A DNA stretch of 64,000 bases from Hydractinia symbiolongicarpus (taxonomy: Eukaryota; Cnidaria; Hydrozoa; Anthoathecata; Hydractiniidae), in the NCBI RefSeq assembly GCF_029227915.1, contig NC_079880.1, forward strand, positions 9,513,501-9,577,500, written 5' to 3'. Numbering within the stretch: position 1 is the first letter of the stretch; each line of letters begins with the position of its first letter. The notes beneath the pieces were generated by a model. It worked only from the letters and a program-made list of their open reading frames with translations, was not told the origin of the DNA and did no database searches. A program made the translations under genes and the position numbers. Below are positions 24,425 through 37,904 of the stretch, one piece after another.

Positions 24425-25580
24425 CTTAGACCACGTTTATACGCATACAGGACAAAATCTCTTCCCGGGATGGAACTCGTCCCGGCGTGAAACGAAAAGT
24501 GTTTACACGTGAGCCTCATCGAGGGATGAAATCAGCATATTTTCATCTCGGGATGAGTAATCACATCCCGGGATGAAACATTAATTTTGCTAACTTTGCG
24601 TATGATAATTTGAAGTGATATTTTTTAATTCCTGAGTAGAAAGGTCAAACGAGAAACCTAGAACGATGGCGCCTGAGAGAAGTAGTGTAATATTGTTGAT
24701 CACAAATATATCAACAATTTTAACTATAACATCCCTTCTGTTACAGTTGCATATAGTATTATTAATACAACTAGCAGAGTAATATAGAAACAATGTAATT
24801 CTTCTGAGGGAAGCTGTTTGGTAGAAACAAAGCATTGACTAGATGTCGACGAGCAAGATTGAGGTTGGTGGCTCGCCGTTGGCCGTGTAATCCTCACTAT
24901 TTTCAATCGGCAAAGTTTCCTCCACTTCATTTTCCTTTGCGTCGCTATCAATCAGTACACTCTTTATTTTTTTTTAACATTTCCTATAAAAAATCAATAA
25001 TTACCAATTTAAACAGACACCATCATTTTAGCATACAGCAGGCATAACATTAAAATGGCGTGCACTATTAAAACACTTTCTCGTACAAACACATGAGAAC
25101 CATAATTAATGCTGGAATAATATTTGAACTCGTATAAATTTAGGATGGAATTTCGTTATTTCATATATAAATTAACGAAGAAAGTTACAACCAACCTCTT
25201 CATAATTTTTTCCAAATGCTTTCTTTACTTCTTTGCGTCGATTGTCACAAAAAGAATGATCGGATTCATTTTATAGTTCTTATATTTAAAATAATGTTCA
25301 AAAAGTGTGAAAAGTGTACATTCAGCATTTCCATCCCGGAATGAAAAGAATTATTGTGTTTACACTTGTTTTTTTTCTTAATCTCATCCCGAGACACGAT
25401 TTTACCCTGTCTTTAGGATAGGGATGAAATTTAACGTGATGATCTCATCCCGGGATAAAATTTTATTCCGCCTTAAACATGTAAACATTGTGAGGACTTT
25501 CAGTAGACACAGAGATGAACTCATCCGCGTACGAAACTCATCCTGGGATGAAATTTAACGTGTGAGCGGCCTCTCAGGAA
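24425..25580. mobile_element. Non-autonomous DNA element with CATCCCGGGATG subterminal palindromes
   Basis: Both ends of this 1.15 kb stretch carry repeated copies of the palindrome TCATCCCGGGATGA and variants (near 24,470, 24,520, 24,548, 24,567; and 25,334, 25,386, 25,448, 25,552) in an otherwise AT-rich background. The outer edges (GACCACGTTTATACGC and, reversed, GAGGCCGCTCACACG) are only roughly similar. Dense subterminal palindromes at both ends are typical of transposase-binding regions in MITE-like elements. The middle has short minus-strand open frames, none recognisable as a transposase. Confidence 0.5.
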
Positions 25581-26504
25581 AGTCATAATTGAACACTTAA
25601 ATGTGATGTAGGTCCAGGGATGAAGCAACATTGCGGCTTAAAGTAGTGATTGCCTTCTCGTGTCCAGTGCTATTCTTTCAAAGACCACGAGGCCTAGAGG
25701 AGAGAATAACGCAAAATAATTGATACGATGACAAGAATTTACGATGATGAAAAACTACACGGAATACACACTTTTTTATAAAGACACAAGCCTCAGATGT
25801 CAAATTACCCAAAATAAAAAAAGCCTCAATCTTTAAATATTGCTTCTAAAACTGAAACAACCCGAGTCTAAATTTTGCCATGAAATGAGGACATTCCAGG
25901 ATATGAATTCCTTTACAATGATTTTTAAAACAAAATTCCTCTTGAAATGTAATCCAGGAATAAGAATATATAGAATTATTGCACAAAAATAGTACTCATT
26001 TTGTATCTCTTACGTACCGCGTTGTTGTTATTATTAAACATCTACTGTTGATATTGGTGGATCTAAAAAAATAGTTATAATTTCTTCTCCGATTTTTTAA
26101 TTCAAGAAAGTGAAAAAGATGAAGGTGTTTTTCTTTCGCCCCTATTAGGCATATCTTCCGTCTGCGTAGTCGTAACTTGCATTACATTAGCAATTCCGCC
26201 ATTTTAAAGGCAACGTTTTCAAAAAATGTGATGAGAAAATTTATATTTTAATAAAATGTTTTGACTTCTTTCGGAGATACGAGGTCAAACAGAAACTAAC
26301 ACATGATGAATTTATTATTCACACTAGATGGAAGGTCCTCTATACGCTCAGGGGACACATTTGCAGTTGCCTTATTTTGATTTCCATTTCCGCGAAAGTT
26401 TCTTACATAACACATTCAATATTCTAATGACTTGAAATGCGTGTATTTAATGCAAAAATGTCTTTTATTAATACACAACGTTTGTCTGTTTTCTTTCTTC
26501 CAAG
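25581..26504. other. Intronic or intergenic, nothing recognised
   Basis: AT-rich with no coding signals I can support. A half of the CTCGACCCCAGAGC-type repeat edge occurs further left at 24,269 without a visible partner. Confidence 0.4.
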
Positions 26505-26596
26505 TTATGACTGAAAATACCGAACTAGACCAAAATTCGGACTTACAAAAGAGAAGGTTTTCTCAAAATTGCTCAAATTCGAAAGAAAGTACAAAG
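26505..26596 (+). CDS. Putative linker exon of ZAD/DUF6589 gene
   Basis: A 92-base exon candidate lies between TTCTTCCAAG and AAG/GTAAAA. It reads VMTENTELDQNSDLQKRRF and ends NSKESTK, a polar, disordered-type sequence. Entry phase 1 matches the exit of the zinc-finger exon and exit phase 0 matches the next candidate exon. Phase agreement is the main evidence. Confidence 0.45.
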
Positions 26597-26741
26597 GTAA
26601 AAAAAATGTTTATCTGTCTGTGACAAGCAAAGTAAAAATGTTCTTTTTCCTTTGAAGTTTCCAAAAAATACATGTCTCAAATTTTAATCGACAAAGAAAA
26701 CGTTGCCACGTGAATAACAGTAAGTAAAAGATAAATTTTAG

Positions 26742-26914
26742 GACTCCGCTAGTTTTCCAGAAAATGTTCACAAATTTGTTTCACTAAACAATGCGCGTTA
26801 CTTGCAACAACAGCAATCCCCGTCAAGAAGAAGCAAATTGGCCGTTACAGGCGAGCAAACCACGAAGCAGACTAGCTCTATTTATAAGGAAAATGCAAAT
26901 TTAAACTCATTGTA
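26742..26914 (+). CDS. Putative second linker exon of ZAD/DUF6589 gene
   Basis: It begins after AATTTTAG and reads DSASFPENVHKFVSLNNARY, then QQQQSPSRRSKLAVTGEQTT, and on to a TAA at 26,912. A weak donor (TT/GTAAAC at 26,910) could instead end the exon. Serine/glutamine-rich, as expected of the spacer between a zinc finger and the catalytic region. If the TAA is real, the protein would be truncated here. Confidence 0.4.
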
Positions 26915-26937
26915 AACTTTTATTTATTCATAAGTAA

Positions 26938-27071
26938 AGCTATATAATAATAGTTGCATTCTGTTTGTGTCACATAAAAGGGTCATAAAACAGCAATCTC
27001 ATGATAGGTGAAAATCTGAGCACAGGCTCAGACCGGCGCACCCGTGGGTTCTTCCACAGGCTAACGAATAG
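26938..27071 (+). mobile_element. Miniature Helitron-like element, degenerate
   Basis: A stretch of about 130 bp starts TATATAATAATAG and ends with a CCGTGG/CCACAGG hairpin followed by CTAACGAATAG and T. The minus-strand elements at 34,925-35,679 and 44,690-44,830 share this design (A+T start, CCCGTGG hairpin, CTAACGA or similar, end). It is diverged, so the edges are approximate. Confidence 0.4.
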
Positions 27072-27349
27072 TTCTATTTATATTAAACATAACCTTCCGA
27101 TTCAACAGATAACTTTCCAAAGTAAAACTTGGCACTAACTGGATAGCTACTTAATCAAATAATTCGAAACTTTGAAGTTGGACGATTATCTCTTTGTTTA
27201 TTGTAAGTATATTTCATATGCATAGTTATGTTACATTGATAATGCGTTGCATTAATATTTTAAGTGTCATTGATAATTAAATATAGCTTGGTTTCCAATA
27301 AAAGTTATAACTTGTGGTGAACTGCACGCGTTTTCAATTTAGTCGTAAC

Positions 27350-30300
27350 AATGAAAGTTGTAAGTATTAGATTATACCGCAACATGCAATTTTTGTCTGA
27401 TTGTCCACCAAATGCTGCATTTTTCAGCCTATAATATTTGATATTGTGCAATAAAAGCGCATTATTTCACTTATTGACCACCAAATGCTCAATTTTTGTA
27501 TATATAGATGTTTTATATATCAAAAAATCCCGTCAAAATACACTATTTCACTTAGTGTCCACCAAATGCTGCATTTTTGTTGATATAAATTTTAAATTAT
27601 TAGATAGTACGGCAAAATGTAATTTTCCTCTGATTGTCTACCAAATGCTCCATTTTTCAGCCTATAATATTTGATAATGTGCAATAAAAGCGCATTATTT
27701 CACTTATTGACCACCAAATGCTCAGTTTTTGTATATATAGATGTTTTATATATCAAAAAATCCCGTCAAAATACACTATTTCACTTAGTGTCCACCAAAT
27801 GCTGCATTTTTGTTGATATAAATTTTAAGTTATTAGATAGTACGGCAAAATGTAATTTTCCTCTGATTGTCTACCAAATGCTCCATTTTTCAGCCTATAA
27901 TATTTGATATTGTGCAATAAAAGCGCATTATTTCACTTATTGACCACCAAATGCTCAATTTTTGTATATATAGATGTTTTAAATATCAAAAAATCCCGTC
28001 AAAATACACTATTTCACTTAGTGTCCACCAAATGCTGCATTTTTGTTGATATAAATTTTAAGTTATTAGATAGTACGGCAAAATGTAATTTTCCTCTGAT
28101 TGTCTACCAAATGCTCCATTTTTCAGCCTATAATATTTGATATTGTGCAATAAAAGCGCATTATTTCACTTATTGACCACCAAATGCTCAATTTTTGTAT
28201 ATATAGATGTTTTAAATATCAAAAAATCCCGTCAAAATACACTATTTCCCTTAGTGTCCACCAAATGCTGCATTTTTGGGCCTTTATTTTTTAAAATTGT
28301 GTTATAACGTTGCAATTGTCCACCAAATACTGCATTTTTGTTCATAAAAATTTTAAAATATTAGATAGTACCGCAAAGGGTAATTTTCTTCCAATTGTCT
28401 ACCAAATGCTCCATATTTGAGCCTATCATATTTGATATTGTGCAATAAAAGCGCATTATTTCACTTATTGCCCACCAAATGCTCAATTTTTGTATAAATA
28501 GATGTTTTAAATATCAAAAAATCCCGTCAAAATACACTATTTCACTTAGTGTCCACTAAATGCTGCATTTTTGTTCACATGAATTTTGGAGTATTAGATT
28601 ATACCGCAACATGCAATTTTTGTCTGATTGTCCACCAAATGCTGCATTTTTGTGCCTATAATTTTTAAAATTGTCTTATAAGGCCACAATATATTATCCA
28701 TTGTCCATCAAATGCTGCATTTTTGTTTATATATAATTTTGAAGTATTAGATTATACTGCAACATGCAATTTTTTTCTGATTGTCCACCAAATGCTGCAT
28801 TTTTGTGCCTATAATTTTTGATTCTATGTAATGAAACCACATTTTTTCACTTAGTGTCCACTAAATGCTGCATTTTTGTTCACATAAATTTTGGAGTATT
28901 AGATTATACCGCAACATGCAATTTTTTCTGATTGTCAACCAAATGCTGCATTTCTGTGCCTATAATTTTTAAAATTGTCTTATAACGCCACAATCTATTA
29001 TCCATTGTCCAGCAAATGCTGCATTTTTGTTTATATATAATTTTGAAGTATTAGATTATACCGCAACATGCAATTTTTTTCTAATTGTCCACCAAATGTT
29101 GCATTTTTGTGCCTATAATTTTTAAAATTGCCTTATAACGCCACAATCTATCATCCATTGTCCACCAAATGCTGCATTTTTGTTCATAATAATTTTATGT
29201 TATTAGATAGTACGGCAAAATGTAGTTTTCCTCAGATTGTCTAACAAATGCTTTAATTTTGTGCCTATAATTTTTGATTCTATGTAATAAAACCACATTT
29301 TTTCACTTACTGTCCACCAAATGCTGCATTTTTGTTTATATAAATTTTGAATTGTTAGATTATACCGCAACATGCAACTTTTTTCTGATTGTCCACCAAA
29401 TACTGCATTTTTATTCCTATAATTTTTAAAATTGTCTTATAACGCCGCAATGTATCATCCATTGTCCACCAAATGCTGCATTTTTGTTGATATAAATTTT
29501 AAGTCATTAAATAGTACGGAAAATGTAATTTTCCTCTGATTGTCTACCAAATGCTCCATTTTTGAGCCTATAATATTTGATATTGTGCAATAAAAGCACA
29601 TTATATCATTTATTGACCACCAAATGCTCAATTTTTGTATATATAGATGTTTTAAATATCAAAAAATCCCGTCCAAATACACTATTTCACTTAGTGTCCA
29701 CCAAATGCTGCATTTTTGTTCATAGAAATTTTAAAATACTAGATAGTACCGCAAAGGGTAATTTTCCTCCAATTGTCTACCAAATGCTCCATTTTTCAGC
29801 CTATAATATTTGATATTGTGCAATAAAAGCGCATTATTTCACTTATTGACCACCAAATGCTCAATTTTTGTATATATAGATGTTTTAAATGTCAAAAAAT
29901 CACGTCAAAATACACTATTTCACTTAGTGTCCACCAAATGCTGCATTTTTGTTTACATAAATTTTGAAGTATTAGATTATACCGCAACATGCAATTTTTG
30001 TCTGATTGTCAACCAAATGCTGCATTTTTGTGCCTATAATTTTTAAAATTGTCTTATAACGCCACAATCTATTATCCATTGTCCACCAAATGCTGCATTT
30101 TTGTTTATATATAATTTTGAAGTATTAGATTATACTGCAACATGCAATTGTTGTCTGATTGTCCACCAAATGCTGCATTTTTGTGCCTATAATTTTTAAA
30201 ATTGTCTTATAACGCCACAATCTATCATCCATTGTCCACCAAATGCTGCATTTTTGTTCATATTAATTTTATGTTATTAGATAGTACGGCAAAATGTAGT

Positions 30301-33300
30301 TTTCCTCAGATTGTCTAACAAATGCTTTAATTTTGTGCCTATAATTTTTCATTCTATGTAATGAAACCGCATTTTTTTACTTAGTGTCCACCAAATACTG
30401 CATTTTTTTATATAAATTGTGAAATGTTAGATTATACCGCAACATGCAACTTTTTGTCTGACTGTCCACCAAATGCTGCATTTTTGTGCCTATAATCTTT
30501 AAAATTGTCTTATAACGCCACAATCTGTCATCCATTGTCAACCAAATGCTGCATTTTTGTTTATATAAATGTTGTAGTATTAGATTATACTGCAACATGC
30601 AATTTTCGTCTGATTATCCACCAAATGCTGCATTTTTGTGCCTATAGTTTTTAAAATTGTGTTATAACGCCGCAATTGTCCACTAAATGCTGCATTTTTG
30701 TTCATAGAAATTTTAAAATATTAGATAGTACCGCGAAGTGTAATTTTCCTCAGATTGCCTAACAAATGCTTCAATTTTGTGCCTATAATTTTTAATTCTA
30801 TGTAATAAAACCACATTTTTTTCACTTAGTGTCCACCAAATGCTGCATTTTTGTTTATATAAACTTTGAAATGTTAGATTATGCCGCAACATGCAACTTT
30901 TTTCTGATTGTCCACCAAGTACTGCATTTTTGTGCCTATAATTTTCAAAATTGTCTTATAACGCTACAATCTATCATCCATTGTCCACCAAATGCTGCAT
31001 TTTTGTTGATATAAATTTTAAGTTATTAGATAGTACGGCAAAATGTAATTTTCCTCAGATTGTCTACCAAATGCTTCATTTTTGTCCCTATAGTTTTTTA
31101 TTCTATGTAATAAAACCACATTTTTACTTAGTGTCCACCAAATGCTGCAGTTTTGTTCATATAAATTTTAAAATGTTAGATAATACGGCATAATATAATT
31201 TCCCTCTGATTGTCTACCAAAGGCTTCATTTTTGAGCCTATAATATTTGATATTGTGCAATAAAAGCACATTATATCATTTATTGACCACCAAATGCTCA
31301 ATTTTTGTATATATAGATGTTTTAAATATCAAAAAATCCCGTCCAAATACACTATTTCACTTAGTGTCCACCAAATGCTGCATTTTTGTTCATAGAAATT
31401 TTAAAATACTAGATAGTACCGCAAAGGGTAATTTTCCTCCAATTGTCTACCAAATGCTCCATTTTTCAGCCTATAATATTTGATATTGTGCAATAAAAGC
31501 GCATTATTTCACTTATTGACCACCAAATGCTCAATTTTTGTATATATAGATGTTTTAAATGTCAAAAAATCACGTCAAAATACACTATTTCACTTAGTGT
31601 CCACCAAATGCTGCATTTTTGTTTACATAAATTTTGAAGTATTAGATTATACCGCAACATGCAATTTTTGTCTGATTGTCAACCAAATGCTGCATTTTTG
31701 TGCCTATAATTTTTAAAATTGTCTTATAACGCCACAATCTATTATCCATTGTCCACCAAATGCTGCATTTTTGTTTATATATAATTTTGAAGTATTAGAT
31801 TATACTGCAACATGCAATTGTTGTCTGATTGTCCACCAAATGCTGCATTTTTGTGCCTATAATTTTTAAAATTGTCTTATAACGCCACAATCTATCATCC
31901 ATTGTCCACCAAATGCTGCATTTTTGTTCATAATAATTTTATGTTATTAGATAGTACGGCAAAATGTAGTTTTCCTCAGATTGTCTAACAAATGCTTTAA
32001 TTTTGTGCCTATAATTTTTGATTCTATGTAATAAAACCACATTTTTTCACTTAGTGTCCACCAAATGCTGCATTTTTGTTTATATAAATTTTGAATTGTT
32101 AGATTATACCGCAACATGCAACTTTTTTCTGATTGTCCACCAAATACTGCATTTTTATTCCTATAATTTTTAAAATTGTCTTATAACGCCGCAATGTATC
32201 ATCCATTGTCCACCAAATGCTGCATTTTTGTTGATATAAATTTTAAGTCATTAAATAGTACGGAAAATGTAATTTTCCTCTGATTGTCTACCAAATGCTC
32301 CATTTTTGAGCCTATAATATTTGATATTGTGCAATAAAAGCACATTATATCATTTATTGACCACCAAATGCTCAATTTTTGTATATATAGGTGTTTTAAA
32401 TATCAAAAAATCCCGTCCAAATACACTATTTTACTTAGTGTCCACCAAATGCTGCATTTTTGTTCATAGAAATTTTAAAATACTAGATAGTACCGCAAAG
32501 GGTAATTTTCCTCCAATTGTCTACCAAATGCTCCATTTTTCAGCCTATAATATTTGATATTGTGCAATAAAAGCGCATTATTTCACTTATTGACCACCAA
32601 ATGCTCAATTTTTGTATATATAGATGTTTTAAATGTCAAAAAATCACGTCAAAATACACTATTTCACTTAGTGTCCACCAAATGCTGCATTTTTGTTTAC
32701 ATAAATTTTGAAGTATTAGATTATACCGCAACATGCAATTTTTGTCTGATTGTCAACCAAATGCTGCATTTTTGTGCCTATAATTTTTAAAATTGTCTTA
32801 TAACGCCACAATCTATTATCCATTGTCCACCAAATGCTGCATTTTTGTTTATATATAATTTTGAAGTATTAGATTATACTGCAACATGCAATTGTTGTCT
32901 GATTGTCCACCAAATGCTGCATTTTTGTGCCTATAATTTTTAAAATTGTCTTATAACGCCACAATCTATCATCCATTGTCCACCAAATGCTGCATTTTTG
33001 TTCATATTAATTTTATGTTATTAGATAGTACGGCAAAATGTAGTTTTCCTCAGATTGTCTAACAAATGCTTTAATTTTGTGCCAATAATTTTTGATTCTA
33101 TGTAATGAAACCGCATTTTTTTACTTAGTGTCCACCAAATACTGCATTTTTTTATATAAATTGTGAAATGTTAGATTATACCGCAACATGCAACTTTTTG
33201 TCTGACTGTCCACCAAATGCTGCATTTTTGTGCCTATAATCTTTAAAATTGTCTTATAACGCCACAATCTGTCATCCATTGTCAACCAAATGCTGCATTT

Positions 33301-33981
33301 TTGTTTATATAAATGTTGTAGTATTAGATTATACTGCAACATGCAATTTTCGTCTGATTATCCACCAAATGCTGCATTTTTGTGCCTATAGTTTTTAAAA
33401 TTGTGTTATAACGCCGCAATTGTCCACTAAATGCTGCATTTTTGTTCATAGAAATTTTAAAATATTAGATAGTACCGCGAAGTGTAATTTTCCTCAGATT
33501 GCCTACCAAATGCTTCAATTTTGTGCCTATAATTTTTAATTCTATGTAATAAAACCACATTTTTTTCACTTAGTGTCCACCAAATGCTGCATTTTTGTTT
33601 ATATAAACTTTGAAATGTTAGATTATGCCGCAACATGCAACTTTTTTCTGATTGTCCACCAAGTACTGCATTTTTGTGCCTATAATTTTCAAAATTGTCT
33701 TATAACGCTACAATCTATCATCCATTGTCCACCAAATGCTGCATTTTTGTTGATATAAATTTTAAGTTATTAGATAGTACGGCAAAATGTAATTTTCCTC
33801 AGATTGTCTACCAAATGCTTCATTTTTGTCCCTATAGTTTTTTATTCTATGTAATAAAACCACATTTTTACTTAGTGTCCACCAAATGCTGCAGTTTTGT
33901 TCATATAAATTTTAAAATGTTAGATAATACGGCATAATATAATTTTCCTCTGATTGTCTACCAAAGGCTTCATTTTTGAGC
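27350..33981 (+). repeat. 6.6 kb satellite array, about 78-bp monomer
   Basis: Tandem monomers of about 78 bp, roughly 85 of them, each with the conserved core CCACCAAATGCTGCATTTTT or a variant (CTACCAAATGCTCC, CCACCAAATGCTCA) followed by a variable AT-rich half. Near the left edge three monomer types alternate in a 233-bp higher-order unit (27,438, 27,671, 27,904). Larger internal duplications have offsets of 1,670 and 1,074 bp (29,577, 31,247 and 32,321 match), and 2,744 bp (30,377 and 33,121 match). All cores point the same way. Short open frames in it come from the repeat and are not genes. Confidence 0.95.
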
Positions 33982-34507
33982 CTTTAATTTCTGACACATC
34001 TGACAAATTAACCATACTTATAATTTTTGACTTTGTGTAAAAATTATGGTTTTATTACACAATGTCAGAAGATTTAACCAGGAAATGTGCAAAATAAAAA
34101 CACGTAGAGCTAAAGGACTACAAACCACTCACCACAACTGCCATAAGCAGCACAAACTGAAAATACTTCCTATTTTACGACACTAGGCATTAGTCCAATT
34201 AGTGCAAAGAGTGGTATTCTCAGCAAGAAAACAACTTACTATAATAAATCACAACTGGGAAGGGATCCCAATGCTCACTCCAATGTGTTGCCTACGAACA
34301 GCAATAACATTATGGCTTCCTTCGAAATGTCTTCCGTGCATCTAAGGTACATAAACTCCTGCACAGAGTTAATGCATAAAAAGTTAAAGAAGACTATTTT
34401 TCTTGGTTCGCTGGGGCATTATCCTTCACTAACATCAACAAGTAAAACCAATTTGAAATAGAGTGTTCGTTGCCCATTACAATTTCTCATCATTATAGTT
34501 TGTTCAA
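33982..34507. other. Spacer, nothing recognised
   Basis: Unique-looking AT-rich sequence right of the satellite, with no supported coding sequence or repeat. Confidence 0.4.
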
Positions 34508-34780
34508 TTACCGTAAGAAAAGATAACATGTACATCTTCCAATCTCCGATACCAACACAACATCATCAACCTTGAAGGAGCGTTTATAGTTCCGAATATT
34601 TTTTTCTTGTTCTAAAATTTGTAAATAGCCGTTTCGCCGTGGAAAACAATAAATGCTGTATGCATGGCTTTTTGAAAATGTGGAAATTCGACAAAAACAC
34701 GCACTTATTAATCGTCTTTGTGCGCGTTTAAATTTATTTGTTGAGGTGAAAATATCTGGCAATCTGGAACTTCTCACCAT
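34508..34780 (-). pseudogene. Possible BEL/Pao integrase C-terminal remnant
   Basis: A 90-codon minus-strand frame contains NGYLQILEQEKNIRNYKRSF followed by KVDDVVLV. This resembles the 'eYL..L......r..f.vGDvVLv' block (DUF5641) at the C-terminus of BEL/Pao integrases, and the BEL copy at 57.6 kb has RRNFRVGDIVLL at the same place. No other part of such an element is visible next to it, so this would be an isolated fossil. Confidence 0.35.
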
Positions 34781-34924
34781 TGCTCGCTTAGTGTCTTGTT
34801 TTTTTCCAATTATGATGTTCTATTTTTCTTTCCATAATATTTAGTTTGAAAAGAGAGAAAACTGTCATTTAGTTAACATTTGTCAAGATCCAGTTTAAGA
34901 CCGTGCTGAAATATTAATTGTATA

Positions 34925-35679
34925 CTAGTCGATAAGGCCCGTGGAAAAATCCACTTAGGCCGAGGGACAATGGTAAAATAGGTTGTTTTAGATTTTTTGC
35001 TGACGTCAGCAGTGCAGATACAAAAAATAATATTTGGAGAAGTTAGTTTATTCGTTGACTGTAATGTGTAGAGTTTGAAACGCTGATCAAAATAATGTAT
35101 AGGATCATATATTTTTCAAGGAACACCCAAGGAGAAATAAGGGTTTAAAAAGTTTGCTGACGACAGCATTGGCCCGTCAAAACTCAAATTTTTTTTTAAG
35201 AAATTTGTACACCTGTTGCCTTCATCGTATAGATCTTAAAACGCCGATTAAGAAAATGTATAGGATCATGTATCTTTGACAAACGGTTGCAAAGATATTG
35301 GGATTTAAAGGTTTTTGATGACGTCATCAACCCGTCTATTCCGAAACGGATTCGGGGAACCAGGTTTAAAAAACTTACCCAAATTGGTCCCAGGTGGTCC
35401 CTAGTTACCCACGCGGTGAAAAATCATTGACGTCACCACCTTGTTTCCAAGTTATTTGGCCTCAAAGTTTTAAGTGCACTATAATGGCCTCCTTAACTTA
35501 ATATAGGATATTGACGTTAACGTAGTGTTATTGACGTCGCGCCGTAACGTCAGAAAATTTAACATATTAGACATGCATTTTTCGGTTACTTCAAAGGAAA
35601 TTTCGGTAACATCAAAGGAAAATGAACACATCAACTTTGCCTGTCACAGTGACACGGAACTGGCGTATTATTATATAGA
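34925..35679 (-). mobile_element. Non-autonomous Helitron (755 bp)
   Basis: On the minus strand the element starts TCTATATAATAATACGCC with A before it. It ends with a GTGG/CCAC hairpin, then GGGCCTTATCGACTAG with T after it. Start TC, 3' hairpin, CTAG end and A/T insertion site are the diagnostic Helitron features. It has no coding sequence. GACGTCA words recur in the middle. Confidence 0.7.
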
Positions 35680-37899
35680 TTACAAAAATTAGAAAGCAAT
35701 TCAACGGGACAGCAAGATCTCTGTCATTTGTTACTTGTAGCTTGAAGATTTAGTACGTGGTTTAGTCTAATCCAGTTTTGACCGACAGACGGACAATGAC
35801 AATTATTATAGAAACTAAACCAGTGAATCGGCGGTATATGCCAGATAGAGCGCTTTAATTAAAAAAACTCCAATGATATAAGCAATAGACTGTGGCTACG
35901 CCTTTAAACTAAAGCAGTGACAAAACAGTTTTATTAAGTTTAATTTTTAAAAATTAATAGACACTGACCGTATTTTTATATTTATTCTCTTTGTTGTATC
36001 CTAGTTTTTTTAAAAGTATTTAACAGTAAAATGGATAAAATATTTGAGATCCTCACCAAAATTATAATAAAGTGTGAAATTTTCAAGACAATAATGCATA
36101 TAAATAATCTGTTATAGCAGTTTGTTTGATAATTTTGAAGTTACGCTCGTAAGCGTTTAAAAGTTATGCTCGTAAGCGGTTTGACTGTGACAATAACGTC
36201 GCCAAAGCAGGAAATTTTGAATATCAAACAAGTTACTGCATTTTAATTTACCTATACTGAGCTGTAGATAAGAAAAATATTGGTAAATTAAAGTTTTAAA
36301 AACATGAAATTAGGAATTATTTATTGTATATATACAACCTTGTTTTTAATAAAAGCACAGGCTACGCAGCTAGTGTTGTTACTCCGTTTAGATTTATTTC
36401 GTGAAAAGGTTGAATGTTTAAAGCTATGGCCTATTTAAATAAAAATATAGACTAGCTACGTTACAGAATTAACTGTAGAATCTGCATTCAACAAGTTTGG
36501 TTAATAAAAAGTGAATGTATTTTAGTAGAGTTTACCATAGATAGCGCGTCATTTAAAAATAATCAAAAAAGAAACAATGAAATTGGTTAGAACAACATAG
36601 TACAGTTGGCTTAGTTAGTTGAATATTTTTTGCTTCCGCATGATCAACGTTTTAAGCCAAAATCTTATATTTGATTTGATTTGCTTAAGATTTATACATG
36701 ATTTAAAAAACCGTGATGAAACGCTTAACATGTCAAATTTATCAAAAACAAATATTACAAAAGTAAAGGTCTTGAAACGTAAAAAGGTCAAAACAAGTAT
36801 ATATGTCCTCTTCAAATGGTTCCATAGAAGAGTTGCTTTTTCCGGACGTTTATTTAAGTAACTGAAATGTATTAAGTTCAGTTCAAGTTGCTTAATTTAT
36901 TTCTGTGACTAAAACAAAAGTGAGATCTTCGAAGCTAGTTGAAAAAATTTAGGTCAGGTTAGGTTTTTATAAAGGCATCTTTCTGAGCTAGAAATATTTG
37001 TACTTAAAACATTAACGGCAAATTAAGTATTAAGTAGAGAGCTAAAAATTAAAAGTAGTGACGATGTCCTGACCCATCTTCCACTTTGAATTCATTTATT
37101 CAAAAACTCGCATAACGACAATGGTTAACAGTTAAAATTTGTGACCCTTTTTTAAACAACGGGCGCACGCGCTTATAGTTAGGCTGTCCAATCTTTTAAT
37201 GCTCTGGTCCACCTTTCAAGGCAGCGATCTGTTTACAAACGGGAGGACCAATCGTTAAGCTAGCCTATACAGAGTCTCGGAAGGATCCATAGGTGATATT
37301 GTATTTAAGCAATTTTATCGATAAATGTCCGAATAAAAAAAATAAAAAAATTACAAACTAACAATAATTCCCTAAAGAATAAAGTAATTTAAATGCAAGT
37401 TCGATTTTTGCAGTTAATGGGACAATTTAACACTATTCAGTCTGGGAATATTTCAATCATGTTATGACTAGCAAGAGTCCAATTAAATCCCATTTGGCAC
37501 ATAGTATACGTCAGGAAAGGAACAAAATAGGAGCAAAACTTGTTTACTTATGTGAGCACATTTTTTGTGAAGCATGAAATACCAAATACAAAATTGCACG
37601 AAAATCCGATTTTCCAGGATTTTGGGTTAAATCCAAAAATATTAAAAATTGGATTAAGCACGTCTTCAATATTTTCGGAATATTTTCCCTTGATGAACTA
37701 AAGTTGTGATGTAAGTTTCATGTTCTAAGGATTATCCTATCTAAGATTATCAAATTTTCCCGATTATGATCTTAAGGGGTAGTTTTAAGTAATAGACAAT
37801 ATCCAAGGGTTTGAAAGGTCTTAGACCTAACAAAATAGCATGTGATTGCCTAATAGATAAATATAAAAAGACTCAATAAGTATCATAGCAAAAACGAGT
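35680..37899. other. Gene-free stretch with a second Helitron-like start
   Basis: No coding sequence supported. Near 35,785-35,800 the words GACAGACGGACAATGAC and ATTATTATAGA resemble the 5' part of the miniature Helitrons on the minus strand, suggesting another fragment. Open frames at 36,615-36,861 on both strands have no family features. Confidence 0.4.
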
Positions 37900-37904
37900 T
37901 ATTA

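Noticed and set aside
27438-33937. Repeated 73-80 codon open frames, identical in series
   Set aside because: They track the satellite monomers, change frame with each variant and have no start context or domain. They are by-products of the repeat.
27350-33981. CRISPR-like array
   Set aside because: The repeat is a classic eukaryotic satellite: monomers are contiguous, the variable half is itself related between units, and there are large internal duplications. No cas genes, and the host is a eukaryote.
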